Assembly: GCA_021793535.1 (NCBI GenBank)
Contig: JAJYSO010000158.1
Location: 1 to 5,234 of the forward strand
DNA length: 5,234 bases
Reading direction: 5' to 3'
From: Bacteroidota bacterium
Lineage (GTDB): Bacteria > Bacteroidota > Bacteroidia > Flavobacteriales > Flavobacteriaceae
Shown: piece after piece, positions 1-5,234 of the stretch
How positions within the stretch are numbered: the stretch's first letter is position 1
How the letters are laid out: the number at the start of each line of letters is the position of its first letter
Made by a program: the position numbers and the translations under genes
Notes under the pieces: generated by a model
What the model was told of the DNA's origin: nothing
Database searches by the model: none
What the model saw: only the letters and a program-made list of their open reading frames with translations

Positions 1-14
1 TTATGAATCTTCCA

Positions 15-43
15 GGCAACCTTTTTTCTAAATTACTCGTCTA
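15..43 (+). promoter_or_regulatory. Putative ECF-sigma-type promoter of the sigma factor gene
   Basis: GGCAACC at 15-21 is followed by a T-run (22-27) and, after a 16 bp spacer, by CGTCTA at 38-43. An AAC-containing -35 element and a CGTC-type -10 element about 16 bp apart are the known hallmarks of promoters read by ECF (group 4) sigma factors. Transcription would start near 48-51, giving a leader of only about 17 nt before the GTG at 67. The Bacteroidota housekeeping pattern (TTG and TAnnTTTG) is not seen here. Its position directly before an ECF sigma gene suggests autoregulation, which is an inference. Only one copy is visible in the window, so the motif cannot be tested by recurrence. 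Confidence 0.55.
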
Positions 44-66
44 TATAGATAGAAACCCACAAGTAC

Positions 67-618
67 GTGAAAATTATTCCATTTTACAATAATAAAGAAC
101 TGATCGAGAGAGCACAAAAAGGGGATCGTTCAGCTCAACGATTCATTTATGAACGGTACTCTGCTAAAATGCTCAGTGTTTGCCGGATGTATATCAAGGA
201 TCTTCAGTTTGCAGAGGATGTCATGCTAAGGGGTTTTTTAAAAGTGTATATGCAGATGGGGAGTTTTCGATTTGAAGGAAGCTTTGAGGGATGGATCCGT
301 CGAATTATGGTTCGAGAAGCCATTGATTTTCTCCGTGTGCACAAACGATTAGAATTTTCAAAGGACCTTGAGCAGAGCGTTCTTTTAACAGCGGTAGATG
401 TGCAATATGGACATCAGGAAGTGGATGCTATACAGTCTTTGATTGACGAATTGCCGGAAGGCTATAAAGTGGTTTTTGTAATGGCCGCCATTGAAGGATA
501 TAAACATAAAGAAATAGCCGAGGTACTCGGTATTTCGGTGGGAACTTCAAAATCGCAACTGGCCAAAGCAAGGAAGGCACTTCAAAAACACTTCAATATA
601 AAACGGGTAAATAGATGA
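67..618 (+). CDS. ECF-family RNA polymerase sigma factor (sigma-70 family)
   Basis: This 183-residue protein is a small alternative sigma factor that would direct core RNA polymerase to a limited set of promoters. Sigma region 2 spans about residues 24-92, with AEDVM (49-53) and the promoter-melting/-10 recognition part around FEGWIRRIMVREAIDFLR (73-90). Sigma region 4 spans about 121-174, with LPEGYKVVF (129-137) and a helix-turn-helix around HKEIAEVLGISVGTSKSQL (147-165) for the -35 element. The length is typical of minimal ECF factors. The start is GTG at 67: an in-frame stop lies at 46-48, no ATG lies between, and the VKIIPFYNN beginning resembles related Bacteroidota proteins. No Shine-Dalgarno sequence is visible, as is usual in this phylum. 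The stop overlaps the next gene by 4 nt, so the two are probably co-translated. Which ECF subgroup it belongs to and which signal it answers cannot be read from the sequence. Confidence 0.95.
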   Translation: MKIIPFYNNKELIERAQKGDRSAQRFIYERYSAKMLSVCRMYIKDLQFAEDVMLRGFLKVYMQMGSFRFEGSFEGWIRRIMVREAIDFLRVHKRLEFSKDLEQSVLLTAVDVQYGHQEVDAIQSLIDELPEGYKVVFVMAAIEGYKHKEIAEVLGISVGTSKSQLAKARKALQKHFNIKRVNR

Positions 619-1409
619 AAACGACAGACCACGAAAGACACATAAAGGAATGCTTAGAGAAAAGACGAGTTCAACCCAGAGCAAACCTATGGGAAGATTT
701 GGAGCGAGAGCTGGATAAAAAAGAGAAGCGTAGGCATACTAAAAAGATCTATAGATGGGTAGGTATGGTAGCGATATTAATAGGGCTTTTTTGGGGAGGC
801 TCTTTACTTGGTCCGACACCGCAACATCGCATCTCCAAAGTTTCTAAGAAAGCGGATACTGTTGATTCTACTTTTGATTATCAAAAGCCAGAAGGGGTAC
901 AAGAAAGATCAAAAGGCATTCAATTCTCCGTTCTCCCCCCAGATCATGAAAAGGAGCGTTCTCAAAGACATGAGGACCTTGAAGAGCAAGCGACTATTGT
1001 GGCGACCTCGCCCTCCAGACAGCCTGGTAAAAAGGGTTCTTCTTCGTCCCCCAAGCTCAACCGAGAAGCTACTCAAACAGACGAAAGTTTACGGGAAGTT
1101 GAAAACTTAAGCTCTTCTGAAGAAAGAACGATTCAAGAAGAGGATTCTATGCTGTACACGACAATAGCCGATCGAGATGAGACAGAAATCCTTCTTCGAG
1201 AAGCGCTTTATCGGGAGTTCTTGGTCGATATGAAAAAAGAGGGTGATTCTGTGCGTATTTTGGCGCGTGGAGAGCAACTTTTAAAAGAAATAAACCTAGA
1301 CCTGGAGAAAGAGGAGGATCGCGCTTTCCGCGATAAAATATGGAGAGCGATTCAAAAAGGCTGGGATAAGGCCAGATCTGCTGTCGCAGTAAATCCCAGA
1401 ACGCCATAA
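615..1409 (+). CDS. Single-pass membrane protein, putative anti-sigma partner
   Basis: This 264-residue protein begins inside the sigma gene stop (ATGA, 615-618), the classic arrangement of an ECF factor and its regulator. Residues 1-45 are highly charged and basic, and should be cytoplasmic. Residues 47-66 (WVGMVAILIGLFWGGSLLG region) form the only membrane segment. Residues 67-187 are hydrophilic, rich in S, E, K, R and Q, with a Ser run near 141-145, and look disordered. Residues about 189-258 form a predicted helical, charged C-terminal region, including ARGEQLLKEI (218-227) and AFRDKIWRAIQKGWDKARSAVA (238-259, quoted here as positions with key residues F239, W243, W251). The orientation by the positive-inside rule puts the long C-terminal part in the periplasm. 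No complete zinc anti-sigma motif (HxxxCxxC) and no FecR domain is seen. An anti-sigma role rests on position and topology only; it could also be a structural or sensor protein. Confidence 0.8.
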   Translation: MKTTDHERHIKECLEKRRVQPRANLWEDLERELDKKEKRRHTKKIYRWVGMVAILIGLFWGGSLLGPTPQHRISKVSKKADTVDSTFDYQKPEGVQERSKGIQFSVLPPDHEKERSQRHEDLEEQATIVATSPSRQPGKKGSSSSPKLNREATQTDESLREVENLSSSEERTIQEEDSMLYTTIADRDETEILLREALYREFLVDMKKEGDSVRILARGEQLLKEINLDLEKEEDRAFRDKIWRAIQKGWDKARSAVAVNPRTP

Positions 1410-1480
1410 CCAATTTTTTAGAAGAAGTTTATCAGATGCAGTTTCATTTATTCCCAACGTTATCTCTAAAACTACAGACT

Positions 1481-2494
1481 ATGAAGAAATTATTTTTTAC
1501 ACTTACTTTTTTGTGTTGTTTCACTTCCTTTTTTGCACAAGGTAAGCTTGAGCAGATTCTTAGAGGGGAGACCAAGCCTGATATAGATCAGCTTGAAATT
1601 CAAAAAGAAAAAGTAGAAGAAGAAGAAAAGGAGCTGCTTCGAAAAGAAGTAGTGATGATCAATCGCCTCTTGAAAGAGGAAAAAATAACGAAAGAGGAGG
1701 CTGATGAGCAAAAAAGAGCAGCGGCTACAAAACATGCACGAAACATCAAAGATCAGCTACAGATTCTGGATGCTCATATTGATTTAATGGAACGGAATGC
1801 TGATGTAGATTACCAAGTGTTGTATTCTCAAGGCAATGAAAATCATAAAGCTCCTAGAGATTCACTTTCTTCTCGTTTTAAATTTCGTAATACGTACGGT
1901 AGTTTAGTCGTTGGCTTTGGCTTTAGCAATGCCAGAGGAGAGGGTTTTTCCATAGGGGATCGATACCGCGTCGCTGGGAGCCGTTATTTTGAGATGGGAT
2001 ATGAGTGGAGTACCGGGTTGACCGCCACGAATTTTCTTAGATTCAATTATGGTGTGCTGCTCCAATTTGATGGGTTTAAACCCAAGCAGGCCCATCAGTA
2101 TTTCGTATTGGAGGGAGATCAGGTAGAACTGCATGATTTTGAAGGGCAATTGAAGAAAGCAAAACTGAGAAGGAACAATTTAATCGTACCCTTGCATGTG
2201 GAGCTTGGCCCAACCGATCGTCGAGGGTATAGTAATAATTTTAGAGTAGGTTTGGGTGGATTTCTAGGGTTGAACCTCAGTACTGTGCAAAAACTCAAGT
2301 ACAAAGACGATGGGCATCGCGTGAAGGAAAAGAACCGATTGAATTCGCAGGCGGAGGATTTGGTGTATGGATGGAGCGGCTATCTGGGGTATAAAGGAAC
2401 CACGCTGGTGATTCGATATGCCACCAGCCCCACCTTTAAACATAATCTTATACGAGAAGAAGTTGTAGCGCTGGGTGTTCGTTGGACGTTTTAA
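1481..2494 (+). CDS. Secreted coiled-coil plus outer-membrane beta-barrel protein
   Basis: The ATG at 1481 gives a 337-residue protein that opens with a good signal peptide (MKK, hydrophobic core, cleavage after SFFAQ at residue 20). An ATG at 1436 would add 15 residues before it and spoil the signal, so 1481 is preferred. Residues 36-107 are Glu/Lys/Gln-rich and strongly helical (EKVEEEEKELLRKEV, EEKITKEEADEQKRAA), likely a periplasmic coiled coil. From about residue 135 the protein alternates aromatic and polar residues in strand-like blocks (SLVVGFGFSNARG, YFEMGYEWSTGL, FLRFNYGVLLQF, FRVGLGGFLGLNL, LVYGWSGYLGYKG, TLVIRYA) and ends in ALGVRWTF. A terminal Phe in the last strand is the usual signal for outer-membrane assembly. 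The size suggests a barrel of 8-10 strands. It lies 71 nt after the membrane partner on the same strand, with no terminator or clear promoter between, so it is probably in the sigma operon. Function is unknown: sensor, structural anchor or small porin are all possible. Confidence 0.82.
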   Translation: MKKLFFTLTFLCCFTSFFAQGKLEQILRGETKPDIDQLEIQKEKVEEEEKELLRKEVVMINRLLKEEKITKEEADEQKRAAATKHARNIKDQLQILDAHIDLMERNADVDYQVLYSQGNENHKAPRDSLSSRFKFRNTYGSLVVGFGFSNARGEGFSIGDRYRVAGSRYFEMGYEWSTGLTATNFLRFNYGVLLQFDGFKPKQAHQYFVLEGDQVELHDFEGQLKKAKLRRNNLIVPLHVELGPTDRRGYSNNFRVGLGGFLGLNLSTVQKLKYKDDGHRVKEKNRLNSQAEDLVYGWSGYLGYKGTTLVIRYATSPTFKHNLIREEVVALGVRWTF

Positions 2495-2528
2495 ACATGT
2501 CTTCAAGCGAACCTCCGGTGGTATCTGT

Positions 2529-2554
2529 AAATGCGCTAGAGTATCTACGCATTT
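2529..2554. repeat. Hairpin in the gap between convergent genes
   Basis: The arms AAATGCG-c-TAGA (2529-2540) and TCTA-CGCATTT (2544-2554) pair over 11 bp with one bulged C (2536) and a GTA loop. It sits 35 bp past the barrel gene stop and about 90 bp past the end of the oppositely oriented lipoprotein gene. No T-run follows on either strand, so it is not a standard intrinsic terminator. It may protect or end transcripts from both sides, or be a protein-binding palindrome. The pairing is directly seen; the role is inference. Confidence 0.5.
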
Positions 2555-2644
2555 GAGCTGCAGAAAAAGAGTAAAGGAGGAAACACATTAAGGATATCAT
2601 CGATTTTTAGGAATCCGATCCTGCATTTACTTTTAAGAGATTGA

Positions 2645-3187
2645 TTATAATTCGGGGTCTAAGATAGTAATGTATCCATCGTAACTGATGGATTGCCGAT
2701 CGTTGGCAGATATGGAAAGGTGAGCCTTTCCATTTTTAAAAATTTCAAGATACATCATATCGATCACCCTGCTCTTATCAGGTCGAATGGAAAAAGAGGT
2801 TTTTCTTGCACTTCTTTTTTTCTCAATAGTGGCGTTTTTAAAATCAAATTTAAATCCGTCATCATCTGTACGACCATATTTCGCTTGGTAACGTGTTCCA
2901 AAATAGGGGAGATCTCCTTTGATATGCTGATTGTTGAACGAGAGGTAGTAGCCACTTGCTATGTCCAATATTCGATGCCCTCCGGTCGCATCCATTTGTC
3001 TCATGATGTTGACCACAGTTTGGTCTAAGGGGTGTGCCCGAGTGGCCATGAATTTAAAGGTGTTCTGTTCAACAGCCTCTTCAATTTGGGGGGATGTTGT
3101 TCCCTTGGCATTTTTGGCAGTGGAACAGGATATTGCTGTAAAGCCAATTAGAAAAATTCCTATGAAACAGATTGCCTTGTTTTTCAT
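2645..3187 (-). CDS. DUF4251-family lipoprotein
   Basis: This 180-residue protein starts at ATG 3187 and has a lipoprotein signal: a basic start (MKNK), hydrophobic residues 5-19 and a lipobox ending in AIS-C with the acylated Cys at 21. The residues after it (STAKNAK) lack the acidic surface-export signal known in some Bacteroidota, so it more likely faces the periplasm. The body matches what I recall of the DUF4251 family: FKFMATRAHP (44-53), GYYLSFNNQHIKGDLPYFG (79-97), a YG at 104-105, GFKFDFK (111-117) and NDRQSISYDGYI (162-173) near the end. The predicted fold is mostly beta strands. The family has no established biochemical function and is typical of Bacteroidota. It lies downstream of the ABC1 kinase-like gene on the same strand, but 114 bp and a weak terminator-like structure separate them, so it may be transcribed alone. 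No convincing promoter was identified in that gap. Confidence 0.88.
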   Translation of the reverse strand: MKNKAICFIGIFLIGFTAISCSTAKNAKGTTSPQIEEAVEQNTFKFMATRAHPLDQTVVNIMRQMDATGGHRILDIASGYYLSFNNQHIKGDLPYFGTRYQAKYGRTDDDGFKFDFKNATIEKKRSARKTSFSIRPDKSRVIDMMYLEIFKNGKAHLSISANDRQSISYDGYITILDPEL

Positions 3188-3251
3188 TTCCGCGCACTTT
3201 AAATACTTATCTTTTGTAAGCGCAAGAATTATGCCCTTTTTGGCGCATTGG

Positions 3252-3279
3252 AAAAAGGATACCTTCCTGCTTTGAGCAG
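3252..3279 (-). terminator. Weak terminator-like structure after the ABC1 gene
   Basis: Read on the - strand just past the kinase-like gene stop (3302), CTGCT-caa-AGCAG forms a 5 bp stem (3279 to 3267) and is followed at once by AAGG-tat-CCTT (3265 to 3255) running into TTT, so that CCTTTTT ends the structure. The stems are short and each alone would be weak; only the combination with the U-tract suggests termination. This is the only candidate in the 114 bp gap (3188-3301), which otherwise shows no gene. Confidence 0.3.
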
Positions 3280-3301
3280 AAAAAGATATTTCGAATGAAA
3301 A

Positions 3302-4633
3302 TCAATAACCTTCCTCTTGAATTCCAAGTGTTTTATACCGATTAATGGAGACTCCTTTTGCTCCTAATGCATTCATCATGTTGTAAAGTCCAAAAAGAGA
3401 TCGATTTACATAGATAAAGTGCTTGGAGCCCCGATTGATTCTGAGGTTCTTGAGCCTGCTAAGCTTAGTATAGCGTTGGCCCAAGTTGGCAATTTCTTGA
3501 AAGTACTGCTCATCGGTGAAATCGAAGGTTATGCTTCGTAAGGGACGGGTGAGCAGTGCCAATATTTCAGTTAGGAGTTCGATAAAGAACTGTCTTTCCG
3601 TCTTGGTGTCTTGCGCATTTAAAAATTCCAATTCTTCTAATCTTTTCTCTAATTTTTCGGAATTGTTTAAAGTGTCTTGACGGGTGATTTCCAAATAGGG
3701 CCGATAAAAGGAATTCGGGATTGTTTTAACGCATCCAAAATCGATGACCATCAACTGGTGGTCATTTGAAATAAGAAAATTTCCAGGATGAGGATCAGCG
3801 TGTAATTTTTGTAGTACATGTAATTGATACATGTAAAAATCCCATAAATCTTGGCCCAGTTGATTGCGAACTTTTTGCGAGGGATTTTGGGCTATAAATT
3901 CAGAAAAATGGACTCCTTCCATCCAATCCATAGTGATGATTTTATCTCCCGAAAATTGAGGATAGTATTGTGGAAAGCGAATAAAAGAAAGGGGGGCACA
4001 ATCTTTTACAAATTCTTGACTTTGTTTAAGTTCAAAAATGTAGTCTGTCTCTTCGATTAACTTTTGCTCGACCTCTGCAAAATATTGCTTTGCTCCTTCT
4101 TTTTGAATGTTAAACATACGATGGGCAATAGGTTTTACCATTCTCAAATCATTCGATATGCTATCCTTCACTCCAGGATATTGAACTTTTACGGCAAAAG
4201 CTTTGTCTTTTAGTTGTGCTTTGTGGACCTGTCCAATACTGGCCGCATGGATGGCATTGTTGGAAAATGCATCAAAAATATCTTCGGGATTTTTCCCTAA
4301 GGACTTGCGGAAGGTTTTACGGACCAGAGCATAGGAAAGTGGGGGAACCGAGAATTGTGACAATGCGAATTGGTCTGTGAAAGCCTTGGGCATAATATTT
4401 TTTTCCATGCTCAGCATCTGTGCCACCTTGAGCACAGGTCCCTTCAACTCTTGAAGGCGGTTATAGATATCACTTGCATTTTTTTGATCGAGCTTTGCTT
4501 TGGCCTGAGGGTTATCAGACCATAATTTATCCCCATAATATTTTATATAATTTCCCCCGACCTTCATTCCTGTCTTTAGGAGTTTTCCTGATCGTTTTAA
4601 TTTACCTGTAGGGATCTTGTCAAGTGTTTTCAT
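3302..4633 (-). CDS. ABC1/AarF/UbiB (ADCK/COQ8-like) kinase-like protein
   Basis: This 443-residue protein belongs to the atypical kinase-like ABC1/UbiB/COQ8 family, whose studied members bind ATP and support quinone biosynthesis and membrane lipid homeostasis. Family motifs appear in order: a KxGQ-like motif read as KVAQ at 69-72 (Ala for Gly), the Ala-rich loop HAASIGQVH at 129-137, the nucleotide-binding Lys149 in FAVKVQYPGV, EETDY (194-198), the catalytic-loop HADPHPGN (278-285) and the metal-binding DFG (298-300). The core catalytic residues are therefore present. No transmembrane anchor is evident at the C terminus, unlike E. coli UbiB. The start is ATG 4633, 14 nt after the regulator gene stop, indicating an operon. 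The KVAQMLSMEKN form is what I recall from Bacteroidota and other members of this subfamily. These organisms generally use menaquinone, so a direct ubiquinone role is unlikely; the true substrate is unknown. Confidence 0.93.
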   Translation of the reverse strand: MKTLDKIPTGKLKRSGKLLKTGMKVGGNYIKYYGDKLWSDNPQAKAKLDQKNASDIYNRLQELKGPVLKVAQMLSMEKNIMPKAFTDQFALSQFSVPPLSYALVRKTFRKSLGKNPEDIFDAFSNNAIHAASIGQVHKAQLKDKAFAVKVQYPGVKDSISNDLRMVKPIAHRMFNIQKEGAKQYFAEVEQKLIEETDYIFELKQSQEFVKDCAPLSFIRFPQYYPQFSGDKIITMDWMEGVHFSEFIAQNPSQKVRNQLGQDLWDFYMYQLHVLQKLHADPHPGNFLISNDHQLMVIDFGCVKTIPNSFYRPYLEITRQDTLNNSEKLEKRLEELEFLNAQDTKTERQFFIELLTEILALLTRPLRSITFDFTDEQYFQEIANLGQRYTKLSRLKNLRINRGSKHFIYVNRSLFGLYNMMNALGAKGVSINRYKTLGIQEEGY

Positions 4634-4647
4634 ACTTTTTTGGCCGA

Positions 4648-5234
4648 CTATTCAAATTTTTCTTGCCATAAAAACTTTCCAAAATCAAGAAGCTTTGTGG
4701 CAAAGGAGGTCTCCATGATTTCCCACCCCAGACTCATGGATTTTTCTATATAAGCATCTGTTTTTTCGAAGTTAGAAGATCGGTCATCTAACCAAAATTT
4801 TATTATGGAAAGAAAGTGTAACCACAATACTTCCTCTTTGGGATATTGGGATAATGCTTTGAATTGCTCCGGCACCTTATTAAATAGTTCTTCTTCTTTT
4901 TTAAGGTCCAGTGTTTTGAGATAGGATTGATAGGTGCTTCTGAGCGCTTTTAAATTATGGAAACGATGTTTTACGTCCGTTTTGAGTAACAGATAAACTA
5001 GCGATCGATTTAAGGCGAGGTTTTCGAAAAATAGATAATAGAGATTGAGTAATTTTTCCTTGGGAGAGAGTTCCGCATACCCCTCTGTTTTTTTTGTGAG
5101 TTTGAGTGTCTCTTGAAAAAAATGAACGAGATATTCTTGTTCCAAATGGTCTAAATCAGAGAAAAAGCTATAAAAATCGGGTTCCTCTATACCTAATTTT
5201 TCGGTGAATAAATAAGTAGTCTTGGGGCGCTCAG
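4648..5234 (-). CDS. TetR-like transcriptional regulator, 5' end beyond window
   Basis: The frame is open from the stop at 4648-4650 to the right edge, so 194 codons are visible and the start is missing. A TTG at 5145 could be taken as a start, but the 29 codons before it read as the second half of a TetR-type DNA-binding domain: ERPKTTYLFTEKLGI (fragment residues 1-15) is the first HTH helix and turn, EEPDFYSFFSDLDHLE (16-31) the recognition helix and the following helix. The missing part is probably only helix 1, some 15-20 residues. The remaining part is all-helical, with KEKLLNLYYLFFENLALNRSLVYLLL matching the C-terminal ligand/dimer region of the TetR-like proteins found beside AarF-type genes in Bacteroidota (that stretch lies at fragment residues about 57-82). 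It is the first gene of the pair with the ABC1 gene, 14 nt upstream, and may control this operon. The HTH is divergent, so DNA binding is likely but unproven. Confidence 0.8.
   Translation of the reverse strand, partial: ERPKTTYLFTEKLGIEEPDFYSFFSDLDHLEQEYLVHFFQETLKLTKKTEGYAELSPKEKLLNLYYLFFENLALNRSLVYLLLKTDVKHRFHNLKALRSTYQSYLKTLDLKKEEELFNKVPEQFKALSQYPKEEVLWLHFLSIIKFWLDDRSSNFEKTDAYIEKSMSLGWEIMETSFATKLLDFGKFLWQEKFE

Noticed and set aside
625..665. Partial zinc anti-sigma-like pattern (H9-x3-C13) in the membrane partner
   Set aside because: The second Cys of HxxxCxxC is a Lys (residue 16) and the surrounding sequence does not resemble the zinc anti-sigma domain; chance match.
808..1110. 100-codon + strand frame inside the membrane partner gene
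   Set aside because: Lies wholly within a better-supported gene in another frame; composition is basic and low complexity, with no domain or initiation signal.
1147..1413. 88-codon - strand frame opposite the membrane partner gene
   Set aside because: Antisense shadow of a coding region; no recognisable features and no promoter or ribosome site.
1410..1435. AACC in the gap before the barrel gene as a second ECF promoter
   Set aside because: No CGTC-type -10 follows at 15-17 bp; only a T-rich stretch.
1436..1480. Upstream ATG giving a 15-residue extension of the barrel protein
   Set aside because: The extension precedes and would bury a complete signal peptide starting at 1481.
2540..2640. 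Short open + strand frame in the convergent gap
   Set aside because: No ATG or GTG start, about 33 codons, no similarity recognised; a stop lies at 2537-2539.
3188..3235. Possible promoter (TTG, 17 bp, TATTTA on the - strand) for the DUF4251 gene
   Set aside because: Weak match to the Bacteroidota -7 consensus, short spacing, and the start would leave almost no leader; not supportable.
2961..3275. 104-codon + strand frame opposite the DUF4251 gene
   Set aside because: Antisense to a well-supported lipoprotein gene; its translation shows no domain.

Overview
The window looks like a chromosomal segment of a Bacteroidota bacterium, most likely a member of the Flavobacteriia. The evidence is moderately low GC, start sites with almost no Shine-Dalgarno sequence, a DUF4251-type lipoprotein, an ECF sigma factor of the Bacteroidota type, and a TetR-like regulator paired with an ABC1/AarF kinase-like gene of the form common in this phylum. 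No rRNA, tRNA, CRISPR array, insertion sequence or phage gene is visible. The assignment rests on remembered family patterns, not on a search.

Left half, + strand (1-2494). An ECF-type promoter (GGCAACC, 16 bp, CGTCTA) precedes an ECF sigma factor with a GTG start. The sigma stop overlaps by 4 nt (ATGA) the start of a single-pass membrane protein that fits the role of an anti-sigma or signalling partner. After a short gap comes a secreted protein with a charged helical/coiled-coil stretch followed by a probable outer-membrane beta-barrel. Together these suggest a self-regulated envelope-sensing unit: sigma factor in the cytoplasm, a membrane protein holding it and reaching into the periplasm, and an outer-membrane component that is either sensor or output. 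The linkage is seen in the sequence; the mechanism is inferred.

Middle (2495-2644). This 150 bp gap between convergent transcription units holds no supportable gene. It has one strong hairpin (2529-2554) and an isolated Shine-Dalgarno-like AAAGGAGG with no usable start after it.

Right half, - strand (2645-5234). Read in transcription order: a TetR-like regulator that runs off the right edge, an ABC1/AarF/UbiB kinase-like protein 14 nt downstream, then, after a 114 bp gap with a weak terminator-like structure, a DUF4251 lipoprotein. The regulator and kinase-like gene almost certainly form an operon; whether the lipoprotein belongs to it is unclear.

The most interesting unit is the sigma / membrane partner / coiled-coil barrel cluster, whose last two members have no assigned function that I recognise. 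The rest is fairly ordinary Bacteroidota core or near-core content.
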